This document shows, one piece after another, positions 36,178-46,415 of a DNA stretch of 64,000 nucleotides. Location of the stretch: positions 2,929,001 to 2,993,000 of the forward strand of contig JBAJFG010000384.1 in assembly GCA_037903475.1 (NCBI GenBank). The letters are read 5' to 3'. The translations under genes were made by a program, and so were the position numbers. The stretch is from Ancylostoma caninum. Lineage: Eukaryota; Nematoda; Chromadorea; Rhabditida; Ancylostomatidae. The notes beneath the pieces were generated by a model. That model saw only the letters and a list, made by a program, of their open reading frames with translations. It did no database searches and had not been told where the DNA came from. Position 1 is the stretch's first letter; each line of letters begins with the position of its first letter.

Positions 36178-38647
36178 TCAAAATATTTCTTTTATAAATT
36201 CCTGAGTTCTAGAGGTATGTATGTCAAATTTATGTAAAATATAATTATTTTTGAACAAACAACGTATATATGAGCTTTCTATTACAGATCGAATGTAGTC
36301 CATGGCTAACAGTATGTTTTTTGTTCGATTCAGTCTGTTTATAAAGTCTTTTCTAGTACAACAAGTGAGGGCGATTCGTAAAACTTCAGTGTAAATGGTA
36401 GCTTTTTTAATACCGATTGAAATATTATTAGAAGAGTGTGGGAATCGTTTAAAAGCAAAGCCAAAAGAATGAGTCCTATTATACATTTTTGTCATTACGA
36501 CGTTGTTATGTATATTAATCTCCAAATCTAAATAGTTACATTTGTAATTGGACTCGTGTGTAGTTTCCAACCAACAGTATTTTATAATAGACTTTATCCA
36601 GAATTGCTAAAATTCTACTGTCTAAAGTATTATGTATTATCAGTAGATCGTCCATATATCTGTAAGGATAGAGGTATATGTTCGTATCTAAATAATTTTT
36701 AGCGTAGATGTATTCATAGTATGATAGAGTAAGGTCCGCCAAGAGGGAGCTGAAATTGCCACCTTACGGTACGCCTACGATTTGTTTGAATACCAGTGGA
36801 CCAAATGAACGAAAACTATTATTGAGAAGATAGTCTACCAAAAAAAAAATCTGTAATAGTATACTGTTTGCAGGAGTACTGGTCATAATTTTCTGAATAG
36901 AAAACTTTGTTATACTTAGTGCAAATTAATGTCTTCTTATTAGCATTGCTAAAACACAATTTAAGAATTTCTTTAATGTTAGTAAGGAAAGTGGTATGTG
37001 GGAGATTGGTGAACATTTTAGTGAAATCCGCAGAGAAAAGCTTGAGATTATTAGATCTATGTCTATTTAGATACTCACTGATATTTATATTATTTATTGA
37101 CCAGTAATCATGAAATGAATGGATACGTGTTGTAATAGATTGTACATATTTTTTGAAATGGTTTTTAATAAAAGTAAATAATCTTGTAAATTCCAAAGCC
37201 AAAGGTTTTATGCTGCTGTAATATAACGGAATTTTGGTGGGATTTTGTGGAGTTTTGGTAAAGTATATATTATAGGTATATCCGGATGATCGAGCGGTTT
37301 CAAATGATTATTTGTGAGAAATGTTTTGTGTCTGAAAACGATTTCTTCTCCAGCTTCTCTATCATAGTACTCGTAGGTGTTGTTGGTTTGAGAGGGGTGA
37401 AATTTGGTCCATTGCAGCTAACACCCATTTCGTTCATGATTTGTAAGATATGAAATTTTTTACAAATAATTCCATAGTTCCCCTTGGCTTTATCCAGTGG
37501 GCAAAGAATGAAATTTTTTTATAGCTTCGAAATCTTTTTGTGATAACGTATTTCCTTGTGCAAGTATTCTTTGGTAGGATTTAGGTTTTAACTTAGAGTT
37601 CAATTTGTGAATTAATCTTCTACCAATCACTGACAGTTTTTCTAGGTTGAGTTTATAACGTGATTTTATAACTTCTAGATATTTTGATACTGTAGAGTAC
37701 ACTCACTGATGCAAAATGCGTTTGTTTATTCGAGGAACGGGACGGAAAGTGGTTCCCTTGTCTAAAAATTGTATAACCCTATTGTTATTTGATATGTTTA
37801 AATTCCCGGTGATAATATGCTTGTGGTGTGGGTTAACGTGGAGTTTATAGTACTCATGTTCACTTTCACACACACAACCTGTTGTTAGTAACTCTTTTAC
37901 TTTGGCTGGTTGTAAGTCTTCCAATGTAGGGTTGTAGTTAAAAATCTTTCTTGACATTGGCAATTCGTATTTGTATACTATTCTGAAAGGGACATATTTC
38001 ACTTTAGTGCTGCTTGTGATAATTGATTTAATTACACTATCGTTGACTATTTTATTAATATTTGAGTTGTCAAGTACGTTATGTATGTAAAAGGTTGGGA
38101 GATTACAGTAATCTTGGGATAGAATTTCGTTCTTGTTCTTGTTCAAATGCTGGAAGTGAAATTTGCATAATAGGCATAGCAGAAAACATTTCTGATCAGG
38201 AGGTATAACTGCTAAAAAGTTATGATCAAATGTACAGTGAATAATTTTGTTAATTTTATTTTTTGTTAGGGAGTACAAATAGTGTTTAAGTGTGTGAAAG
38301 TCAGTGTTATTTCTAATATGGTTGAGGAAGTGTTGCTTAAAATCTGTTCTTTCGGAAGTATTCTGTTGCGATCGATTTTTATGACGTTTACGTCCGTCTC
38401 TTTTTCGTTGTTTAATAATTTTAAGAGAGAAATAGGGGTGATTTGGACGAAATGTAAGTGGGTTTTCTATATTGGAGACGTTACCATAACTGTGTATGTT
38501 ATCGTTGTTTCCAAAAGGATAAGCTGTTACTAACAGTTTAATCCAAAACAGCTCTTTAGTTATTAGTACTCTTTTGTCCTCATTTGTTGGTAGATTGTCA
38601 AGAATAGACACCGAAATATTCGTGTCGAGGCAATTTGTTGCAAAGTG
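36178..38647 (-). pseudogene. Reverse transcriptase part of a Penelope-like element
   Basis: Minus-strand reading from 38647 gives a long N-terminal region, then RT motifs in order: TLPKLHKIPPKFRYI (about 37250), SADFTKMFTNLPH (about 37080, first catalytic Asp), GVP-stop-GGNFSS (36764-36766 is TAA where Gln is expected), YRYMDDLLI (Asp-Asp at 36647-36652) and YLDLEI. The tail has a KRFPHSSNNI block followed by a conserved LTCCTRKDF block, as in the animal RT group with P-SN-I motifs. Breaks include an in-frame TGA after KRILHQ, TAA codons, and a frameshift at the A10 run 36840-36849. The catalytic Asp residues survive, so decay is moderate. RT would copy the element RNA at nicked chromosomal sites. 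Confidence 0.75.
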
Positions 38648-39230
38648 AGTGTGTAAATAATTGCTTGTATTATGTTTTCTAATATTCAGTAAGTGTTCAC
38701 CAATGCGTTGTTTCAGTTTTCGTGTTGTTATGCCTACACTCCTTGTCGAAAATATAGACGGATTCCGTGACTGCGGAAACGCGGTGGGACCCGAACGAGG
38801 GATGAGGAGAGAGCATGCTCCAAGTGAGAGGGTGCAGTAGGTCCCAACGCGATTGTGCGGCCGCGACGATGTGAAACCGCACGCGCAATCCGTCTATCTT
38901 TTCGACAAGGACTGTACATATTGATATCCGCATTTCAAGCATGTAACGCGATAAACTACATTGGTGCTGTTGCATGACGCTGAATTTATGGTATAAGTGT
39001 GTAGTCGAAGTCCCGTCATATGTGAGACTATATAAGGCTTAGAGTCAAGAAGTGTGCATGATTGACATTTGCCACATGGTTGAGATTCACATAGACTACC
39101 GAATTTTTCTATTGTATAGTAGTTGTTAGCCTTACTTCGAATGAAGATAGTTGAATTATAATAGTTTGAAGAAGAAACAAAAGACGGAACAGAAGGACTT
39201 AGTTTGTTTGCAGTCCGATTTCAAAAGGGG
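38648..39230 (-). pseudogene. GIY-YIG nuclease domain, N-terminal in the Penelope-like element
   Basis: Upstream of the RT in the minus reading, the frame contains KLSPSVPSF, then CESQPCGKCQSC, CNSTNVVYRVTCLKCGYQYV, and, after an insertion, GITTRKLKQRIGEHL. NVVY and YVG are the GIY and YIG equivalents, and the Arg of KQRIGEH is the usual catalytic Arg position. A Cys-rich knuckle before it is a feature of permuted Penelope-like elements. In canonical Penelope elements this domain lies after the RT; here it precedes it, as described for the Naiad/Chlamys group. The domain is split by the 178-bp MITE at 38737-38914, and no convincing start codon was found. Confidence 0.7.
38737..38914. mobile_element. 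178-bp TA-flanked MITE inside the GIY-YIG domain
   Basis: The ends are inverted repeats of about 28 bp: CACTCCTTGTCGAAAATATA at the left, and the inverse of the right end CAGTCCTTGTCGAAAAGATA, both followed by GACGGATT. TA flanks both sides (38735-38736 and 38915-38916). Removing the element and one TA brings the tyrosine-valine of GYQYV directly next to GITTRKL, restoring the domain's reading. A CAGT-type end with a TA target is typical of Tc1/mariner MITEs. Confidence 0.92.
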
Positions 39231-40020
39231 GGAGGTCTCACCCAGTACTACGAAGGTTGGGGAGATTCCTACAGGGAGGTTTTACAGGGCTGCTGTAAGG
39301 GGTTGGCAACCCTACTAATTTGCAAAAATGTGGGATAAAAGTGTCTGAAAAAGCATGTTTAGACTCCTTCGGAGGCACGATTTTCCATCTTCCCTTGCCG
39401 GAAAATCACTTTTGATTGACCCCATCAAAAGAGCCCCTATTGTTAAAGGGGTATGGCCCCGTGTTTAAAGAATGTGTATAAGAGTGTACTAATGATTCAA
39501 ATTTTTTTGTTAATTTTTATTAATTTTCGTGTAATATGAAGAATTTTTGTCTAAGGTTAACTAAAACGTATACTTAGTTTAAATCGGCATAACTTGCAAT
39601 GAATGGGACGACAACAAAGAAAGAAACTAAACATGTAAAGTGCGGTTGGCATAAGGAGTAAAAGATTTGATATTTTAAAATAGTGAAGTATCTTATAGTT
39701 GATGGATATCGCGGTTCTCACGCGATTCGATAAATGCAGTATCAGCTAAGGCAGTCAGCTACTGGCCAGCTGAGGGATAAAAAGTGCACTGCAGAAACAG
39801 TCATCGCGGAAAAAGGTGCGCGCAGCTGGCCATCATCGTATAAATAGAAGCCGGCTGGTCCCTTCTGGATGGCATCCACTTGCGCATCATTGCGCCCCCA
39901 CCTTTGAAGCGCCTACTCTCATTTATTTTCAGATACATTCATCATATTTTGCTAATTTTCTCCTGTATTGCTTTTGCTTTGTCTCGTATTGTATTATTTG
40001 TGTTGTGGCAGTATGTATTT
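39231..40020. other. Unassigned spacer between Penelope-like element and SL1 match
   Basis: A G-rich start (39226-39234), paired short GGGGTATGGCCCC text near 39449-39461, and an A+T-rich segment follow. A T-rich, intron-like stretch at 39910-40020 leads up to the SL1 match. No gene was recognised. Confidence 0.45.
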
Positions 40021-40042
40021 GGTTTAATTACCCAAGTTTGAG
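40021..40042 (+). other. Exact nematode SL1 spliced-leader sequence
   Basis: All 22 bases match the nematode SL1 leader, beginning GGTTTAATTACCCAAG and ending TTTGAG. A chance match in 64 kb is negligible. The next bases are GTAGTAAAC. A genuine SL RNA gene continues GTAAAC, so this could be an SL RNA gene relic with a GTA duplication. The expected Sm-binding site and flanking helices are not evident; CATTTTAATGG at about 40108 is a poor candidate. Alternatively the leader belonged to a trans-spliced mRNA copied back into DNA: a piggyBac-like reading frame starts with ATG at 40118, only 75 bp downstream, as expected for a trans-spliced message. Confidence 0.85.
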
Positions 40043-40117
40043 GTAGTAAACGGTGCGCCTGTGGTGTGTTGGTGAAATCCGCGTGGCAAACGAATCGCGA
40101 GCAGATAGTCATTTTAA

Positions 40118-41690
40118 TGGATGACCAGTTGGTCATTAAAAGGTACATGAACAGGAAAGTGTGAGAGATAATATTTTAAAACAGATAAGACAGTCGATGT
40201 TCTTGGAGAGGTTGATGAAGCTGTTGTGCCCACAATCTGGAGTAGCTACGATGAAACTGATGAGGACTCCGAAGTTGCTGAGGGGAAACAAGATTGCACG
40301 GAATAGACTGCAACGATCAGAGCAAACAACAACATCAACTTCAGTGATGTCTATGGATTTGTTGACCAGGAAGTGAACTTCTTCAGGATACCCACTGAGT
40401 TTTATCTCCGCTTTATTACTGGAAAGCTTGTCGTATTGGTCCTTCTGGAAACAAACCGTTATGGACAGACCAAATATTCCACGTGGGATCCCCTAGATCC
40501 CCTAGAAAGAACCCCGTGAATTTTTCAACTTCCTTGCAATTTGCTTCCACATGGAGATTGAAAGAACGCCCAATTTGAAGGACTACTGGTCCACTAGACA
40601 AGTTTTCAGCCAAAATTTTGCTGCAAAATACATGATTAGGAGCAGATTTGTGCAAATTTTGAATTCCCTCCACTTCGTAGACAACTCCAATGCCCATAAA
40701 TCCAACCGTTTGAATAAGATTGATGCTGTTGTGGAGATTCTCAACAGGACTTCTGCTGAAGTTTACAAACCTGGAAGAGAGGTGTGCATTGACTAAAGCA
40801 TGATCCCGTTCAGAGGCCGAGTACTACTACGGCAGTACCTGCGGGGAAAGCAATATGAGTACGGCCTAAAACTTTGCAAGTTGTGCTCAGAAGGTGGATA
40901 TACCGTGAGGTTCCTCGTTTACGCAGGGAACGAAGCGTCTCGCACCGGCTCTGCAGCAGAATACGTCATAACGAATTTGATGGAGCCTTTATTTAGATGC
41001 TGGAAGACAGCTGGTTACTGACAACTTTTACACCTCTATTCCCTTGGCAGGGAATCTGCTCCATAGAGGAACATTTGTTGGAACATTGAGAAAAAATAGA
41101 GTGGAAATACCTAAGGATATCATCTCTACCAAGCTTCGACGTGGAGAAGTAGTTGCTCGACAAAATGTATCCGGAATTACCATTCTGAAATGAAAAGACA
41201 AAAGAAAAATCTATATGTTCTCAACGTTGCACGACGACTCAAGGGATGAGAACAGTAAACCAAAAATTATCGGAGCATACAACATGGCGAAATGATTTGT
41301 TGATATATCAGACCAAATGTGCTCTTACACACCCTTCATTCGTTAAACATCAAAATGGTATCTTCATCTTTTTATGCATCTCATCACACAAACTGCACTT
41401 GTGAATGACTGGAGGTTATACTGCATCTGCGAATTCGACTTACGGAATTCAAATGTCAAATAATAGAGTCAATATTGAATGGAGAAACAAGGTGGGAGGC
41501 TAGACGTGCTCCAGTTCTGGAAGAAGTTGTCGGACCGAAGCGACAAAACAGAAGACGTTGTGTTGAGTGCTAAAAACAATTGAAGAAGAATTATGACGAG
41601 GCATATTCAAGAACTCATTGCAAGTTTGCAGATAAAATGCACGGAATGTGGCTAATTCTACTGTTTGCCATGTTTTCAAACTCGTTGTAA
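40118..41690 (+). pseudogene. Decayed piggyBac-type transposase
   Basis: The plus-strand reading starts MDDQLVIKRYMNRKV and continues over several frames. Diagnostic blocks: FVDQEVNFFR, LLETNRYGQT, REFFNFLAICFHMEIERTPN, LKDYWSTRQVF, GREVCID then stop then SMIPFRGR, QYLRGKQYEYGLKLCKLC, TDNFYTSIPLAGNLLHRGTF, GTLRKNRVEIPKDI, KPKIIGAYNMAK and FVDISDQM. The three piggyBac catalytic Asp codons remain (about 40791-40793, 41020-41022, 41302-41304). The residue after the first Asp, normally Glu, is a TAA stop. A C-terminal Cys-rich finger is visible (RRCVEC, then after a frameshift KCTECG...YCLPCF near 41637-41680). At least five in-frame stops and two frameshifts make it non-functional. No introns are apparent. 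TTAA-bounded ends were not found. Confidence 0.88.
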
Positions 41691-41732
41691 GGACTGTTCC
41701 ACATGATCCTCATGTTTAGGTGTATTAGGTAG

Positions 41733-41804
41733 ATGTATTTTTGGTCAAATTCGTTTTCTGATTAAGATATGTATTTTTGGTCAAATTCGTTTTCTGATTA
41801 AGAT
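41733..41804. repeat. 36-bp tandem duplication
   Basis: ATGTATTTTTGGTCAAATTC plus 16 more bases occurs at 41733 and identically at 41769, just past the piggyBac relic. Confidence 0.97.
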
Positions 41805-42304
41805 TCCTTTCAAAAAGTCTATATCACTGTATCGAATATAGTTGATTTCTGATCACTACTGCTTTCAAGAAGATTATTTTTGCGTTGAAGATTGCTCTGT
41901 TTTTTATGTATGCCTCAATTTTTTGTTGTCCTGAATGGAGAAGATAAATACACTTTCCTATCGTGTCAAACCGTTGTGACATCAATTCTGATTTCCAAAC
42001 CGTACTTCACACGAGACTTTTTCATAGCTTTATCATAATATGAGCTCTGATCGGCCCCAACTGATATGTTGTTCCGCGTGCTGAATAATGTGGTTGTGTA
42101 GAAGAGCCGTGTGATAAATGGCAGTTTTCAGTGCATCACGTAGCCACACAGGGACGGAAGGACGTGATGCATCATGTGCATCACATTGTCCGCAATGTGT
42201 TAATGACTGTTTACTCCACTTTTCTACTGCTTCTTTGTTTTGAGGAAAACGTGTGAGAACCCTAACGTGTGAGTTCCCATTACTGAGTCTGACCGCACTT
42301 ACCA
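41805..42304. other. Unassigned, no gene recognised
   Basis: Possibly the old 3' region of the piggyBac copy. No poly(A) run and no terminal inverted repeat were seen. Confidence 0.4.
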
Positions 42305-42758
42305 GGGAAGGATACTAGGGGGGTCCGACAACTCGTAGCGAAATATACACTGTCAAATGCAGTTTTCGATGCTGATCTCAAATCCGTTTTCCTTATCTGC
42401 TAGCTCTCTACAAAGAGTTACATGGCATGATTCCGGCTTGTGCAAGGCACCTAAAATTTGACTTCTTGGATATTTTCTGCCAGAAGATCGCGGGAACTTA
42501 TTTGGATCTAGAAAAGTTTGGGAAGTATTACATAGTTTCAATTAATAGACAAATTTAAAACAGTTTTTGCAGATGTTTTCAGCAGAATATAACTCGAAGG
42601 TCGGACTTGGCCGGTCTAGACTAGCCGAAATCACGCTATGTAACTCCCCACAGAGAACTCCGCAGCAGATGAGGACGGATTTGAAATCAGCATCGAAAAC
42701 TGCATTTGACAGTGTATATTTCGCTACGAGTTGTTGAACTCCCCTAGTATCCTTCCCC
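42305..42758. mobile_element. Foldback element (about 454 bp)
   Basis: Arms of about 95 bp at 42305-42399 and 42664-42758 are inverted copies. Shared blocks are GGAAGGATACTAGGGG, CAACTCGTAGCGAAATATAC, CTGTCAAATGCAGTTTTCGA and TGCTGAT. No coding sequence lies between the arms. The target duplication could not be defined. Confidence 0.8.
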
Positions 42759-43612
42759 AGTTAGTAATCCGCAATCTTTAGTGACCATCTCGTGCTCTGC
42801 TCTGCCATGTTTTAGAGTTTCAGGCTCCGAATTCTGCTGAAACTCCGTGCTCAATGGCCTCATGGGTCGGTACCACTGCGATCTCAGTGCTAACCTAATG
42901 CAAACCTCACAGAAGTAGCGTAGCAGAAAACCTCACAAAAGAACAGGTGAATGCAGAAAAGAGAAACAAAATGAAGTCTCATCAAAGTAGAAAAAAGTAA
43001 CGGTTAGTACGTGAAGTAAACCGTGAATCATATAGAAAACATGCTCATCACAAACCTATGCCCATTCCCAAATAAAATAGTGTCGCTCGACAAAAGCCTG
43101 TTGTTGCTATCTCTAAAGCGTGACACATGGGGCAAGGTACAAAAACAAGATTTCTGATGCATCGCTATGTTATTAGCAATAAATCCGCACGCCACAGTGT
43201 TTCGATATTTCACTGGAGAATTTCGATTCCAAATCACTACACGACAACAACTGGATGTGCAGCGTATATCTGGACAACTCAAGGCGATATAGCCAAGCGT
43301 CACTTGATCCTTATTCTATTTGGGAAGCCCCGGTATAGAATATTTTTATTATACCACGTGCACACTGAAACCAACAAATTAAAGAGTTCAATTATGGAAT
43401 TTAGGGAAAAAGAAAAAGAAGTGAAGGCACATGCTTTGCGGGGAAGGGAAGATTCCATGAAGGGGAAAAAGCCTTGGAACAGATTTTCGTGGCACCCTCC
43501 TCAACCTCATTTCTACGGACGAAAAGTTTCCACATATGAGGCAGCAACCAAGAGCTACCAAGCCCATCGCCGCCATCGTTTGACGGTATACCGTAAAACT
43601 GGATGATACCCA
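42759..43612. other. Unassigned; one unrecognised 159-codon frame
   Basis: A plus-strand frame at 43127-43606 stays open for 159 codons but resembles nothing I know, has an overlapping minus-strand frame, and shows no domain or signal peptide. I do not call it a gene. Confidence 0.4.
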
Positions 43613-43634
43613 CATATATATATATATATATATT
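43613..43634. repeat. (AT)n tract at the LINE 3' end
   Basis: About 11 AT units lie just beyond the 3' end of the minus-strand CR1 copy. A short microsatellite tail is usual for CR1-type LINEs, which lack poly(A). Confidence 0.7.
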
Positions 43635-43639
43635 TATAA

Positions 43640-44799
43640 CATAAGACATAACTTATGCAATCATACCACATGAACCAAACAACTCAACCAATGAAACTAA
43701 CAAAACTCACGAACAACAAAGGCATAAAAAAAAACCAATCTTACTAAAACTTAGAAGCACATACGACATCACGGACTGAGACATTGATTAAGGAGTTTTT
43801 TGAAAGTGTTGAAGCCAATGGGGATTTGATGATTTCTGCAAAATTTTTCGAATTTCGGAACATTTCTATGCACAAAAAAATAGCGCCTACAATTACGCCT
43901 GGCTCTTCTGAGCTGAAATTTCATGGTTCCTCCACGAGTGCTTGATGCTCTGAGTGAGAAGAAATTTTCAGGTAACAAACCGCATTTTCCATGAATAATT
44001 TTATGAAGTAAAAGTAGATCATTGACCTTCCTACGAAATGAGAGTGTTCTCAGACCGAAATTTATATTCCTTTCATAACTAGGAGGAATACTATCATAGA
44101 GGAAGCCGGTGGAACGAATCATAAGTTTCCTAGTGAACGTGTTTTGGACCTTTTCGAGGGTATGTTTGCTTTGACGACTGTGGGAACTGAAGACTGGAGT
44201 TCCATATTCAAGAATAGGCCGTACATAGGTTTTATAGGCTTTAAGTAAAACTGAGCAATTTTTTGTTGTAAGACCTCTGAAGATGTTGTGCACTACTTTC
44301 ATCGCTTTACTAGCCACTCTTTCACAATGCCTGTCAAAGCTGAGGTTTTTGTAACTAGAAACCCTAAGTCCATCACTTCCTCAACACTGGTGATCCGAAC
44401 ACCGCCGATGTTATACTCATGATGGATATTGCGCGGACCTAAATGAAGTGCCTTAGTTTTTTTTTTTCCCTAGAAAGTGGTAATTCACTATCCTGCGCCC
44501 ACTGATGAATGAAATTAATAGTTTCTTGCAAGGAAACGACATCCTCATTTGAATGAATAGGGCGATAAATTTTTAGGTCATCTGCAAATGCGCAAAAGGA
44601 TACACCACGTTGGGAGAGTTCTAGTAACAAATCGTAGGTGTATATAACAAACAACGTAGGAGAAAGTACCCCTCCCTGGGGTACACCGCTATGGACTAGC
44701 CTCGGTTCAGAATAAGATGCGTTGACACGGACTGAAAAAGTCCTATCGGATAGGAAGAAACTGAGCCAGGACACTATTCGAGGATGTATGCCAATCAAT
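43640..44799 (-). pseudogene. CR1-type LINE, segment 3: RT palm to C-terminus
   Basis: This is the downstream part of the LINE open reading frame: KLIGIHPRIVSWLSFFLSDR, SGVPQGGVLSPTLFVIYTYD and CAFADDLKIY (RT catalytic Asp pair), then the connector and C-terminal region with TYVRPILEYGTPVFS and LEKVQNTFTRKLM, which is typical of CR1/Jockey-group elements. A frameshift falls in the T run near 44456-44469 (plus strand). The final frame ends at 43769 with LLNQCLSP, followed by a short 3' UTR. The catalytic FADD is intact, so the copy is dead through insertions and frameshifts, not through active-site loss. Confidence 0.85.
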
Positions 44800-44803
44800 T
44801 TAA
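44800..44803. repeat. TTAA target site (left)
   Basis: TTAA abuts the AGGCAG end of the foldback at 44804. The right-hand counterpart at 45268-45271 has mutated to TGAA. Confidence 0.75.
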
Positions 44804-45267
44804 AGGCAGCAGGAGCTGAAATTCTCGACTCTGAGCTGAGCTGCAGGTGGTGAAGTACAGACTCAGCACATCATAAATGTGAAAAGAACACAGACAATTA
44901 TGACTTACCTGCAGAGAAAATGGAACATTCGTCGCGAACACGCCTGGCCGTGTTCGTGCGCGGACGAGTTTTCCCCAACGCAAAATCCATTGCGGTGCGT
45001 GGTTTGGGCGTAAAGGGAAAACGAAATGCATTCAATTCAGAGGGTTTCATGGCGGGACTCGGCCAAAACCACGCGCCGCAGTGGCTTTCGCGCCGGGGAA
45101 AGCTCGTCCGCGCACGAACACGGCCAGGCGTGTTCGCGACGAATGTTCCATTTTCTCTGCAGGTAAGCCATCATTGTCTGTGTTCGTTTCACATTTATGA
45201 TGTGCTGAGTCTGTACTTCATCACCCACAGCTTAGCTCGGAGTCGACGATTTCAGCTCCTGCTGCCT
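44804..45267. mobile_element. TTAA-targeted foldback element with splice-like motifs (464 bp)
   Basis: The ends are AGGCAGCAGGAGCTGAAAT and ATTTCAGCTCCTGCTGCCT. Arms of about 170 bp (44804-44975 and 45098-45267) form a long hairpin, sharing CTCAGCACATCATAAATGTG, GAACACAGACAAT and CACGCCTGGCCGTGTTCGTG with inverses on the other side. It sits inside the CR1 RT gene. Removing it with one flank copy gives CTTAAATTG, which restores the expected KLKLIG reading. Each arm contains TTTTCTCTGCAGGTAAG reading outward, an acceptor joined directly to a donor. Confidence 0.88.
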
Positions 45268-46273
45268 TGAAGTTTGTGCAGAAGTTCGAATGTGAGACTC
45301 TATCAAATGCTTTAGCAAAATCGAAATAAATTATGTCAACATTTTTGCCGTCATCCAAGAAGGAAGTCCAGTCATTAAGTGACTGGATCATAGCAGTTAC
45401 CGTAAATTTCCCTTCTTGAAAACCATGCTGATGGGACGAAATAATAGATTGGGACCTGAGATGAGCAACTATTCTCTTTTTCATTATCTTTTCAAAAAGT
45501 CTTGCAAAAATGGATGTTATGCTAATGGGCCTATAATTAGAGAACAACGTTAGCGGTGGCTTTTTCGGAATGGGTGCGACGTAGGAGTGTTTCCATCTAC
45601 TAGGCACTTCAGCCCTCATAAAGCTAAGATTGAAAATATATTCAAGGGGACCAGCAGTATATGAGCAATATTCTCAACGAAAGACAGCGGGATCCCGTCC
45701 GGAGTTGACGAGCGAGACTGGGGCCACCTGAGTAACAACCTTAGAATTTCATCTCTTGTAAACCAAAGAGAGTCGCCCATAACTGGGAAGATAGGATCAG
45801 TTGAATGAATATCGGAGATAGTTGGAGATTTAAATGAAAAAGCACCAGCAAAAGTCTTGGCCAGCAGTTCTGCTTTATCTAAATCAATGACCATAGCCTC
45901 GCCATCCTCATCTATGAGATAGCCAATTGATGGTCTATCACGGAGTTTGGACTTGAGCAGTTTGTAGAACGCAGTTTTATCGTTGGATTCCACAATTTTT
46001 TTCTCGACATTGTACTTACTTAATTTCAGTTCGAAAATCTTATTCAAACTTCCTAAAGCGTAGCCAGTTGGTTGGGTTGCCATGGCTCCTAGCTTTGAAC
46101 CAAGCATTGGACCTCATACGGAATAGCGAGCAAAGATATGGAGGAAGATAAGTCTTGCGTGAAGGTACTTCCCGTAACGCTACAAATGATGTATGGAATG
46201 ATGAAGTATAGCAATGAAAAGTTCATACTTATCATCAACAGACTGTACTGAATTCAAAGACCCGAACCAATCA
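45268..46273 (-). pseudogene. CR1-type LINE, segment 2: RT N-terminal half
   Basis: The minus reading runs ENVDWFGSLNSVQSVDDKYE (continuing the endonuclease C-terminus), then a linker with KTAFYKLLKSKLRDRPSIGY, TRDEILRLLLRWPQSRSSTPDGIP, then RT motifs: VPSRWKHSYVAPIPKK, SNYRPISITSIFARLFEKIM, SSHQHGFQEGKFTVTAMIQ and IIYFDFAKAFDRVSH (first catalytic Asp). Stops and frameshifts interrupt it near 46190-46110 and 45616. Together with segments 1 and 3 it is one LINE copy. Confidence 0.85.
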
Positions 46274-46282
46274 ACATTTTCC
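46274..46282. repeat. 9-bp target-site duplication (left)
   Basis: ACATTTTCC occurs here and again exactly at 48294-48302, flanking the 2,011-bp insertion. Confidence 0.92.
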
Positions 46283-46361
46283 GGGTGTGTAGCTGTTTAT
46301 CCGCAAAGGGATGCCGCCTCTTCACACCTGTAAAGGTCAAAAGGTCAATCCGGATAAACTG

Positions 46362-46415
46362 CTCCATAGTGGAGCTGTTTATCCGCTTTCTAGGATAAAC
46401 AGCTCCACTATGGAG
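46362..46415. repeat. Perfect 23-bp-arm hairpin
   Basis: CTCCATAGTGGAGCTGTTTA plus TCC at 46362-46384 and its exact inverse at 46393-46415 enclose an 8-nt loop GCTTTCTA. It lies in the left subterminal region of the 2-kb element. Confidence 0.95.

Noticed and set aside
37702..37703. Possible stop-codon reassignment, since stops fall at Gln-like positions in the Penelope-like RT
   Set aside because: The same element also has frameshifts and other stops, and the neighbouring relics show stops at non-Gln positions. Ordinary decay explains it.
39740..39760. TAAGGCAG as the piggyBac relic's own left terminus
   Set aside because: No matching CTGCCT with TTAA was found at the other end, so the relic cannot be joined to the AGGCAG MITE family on this evidence.
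43127..43606. 159-codon plus-strand frame
   Set aside because: No recognisable domain, overlapping opposite-strand frames, and location between decayed elements make a gene unlikely.
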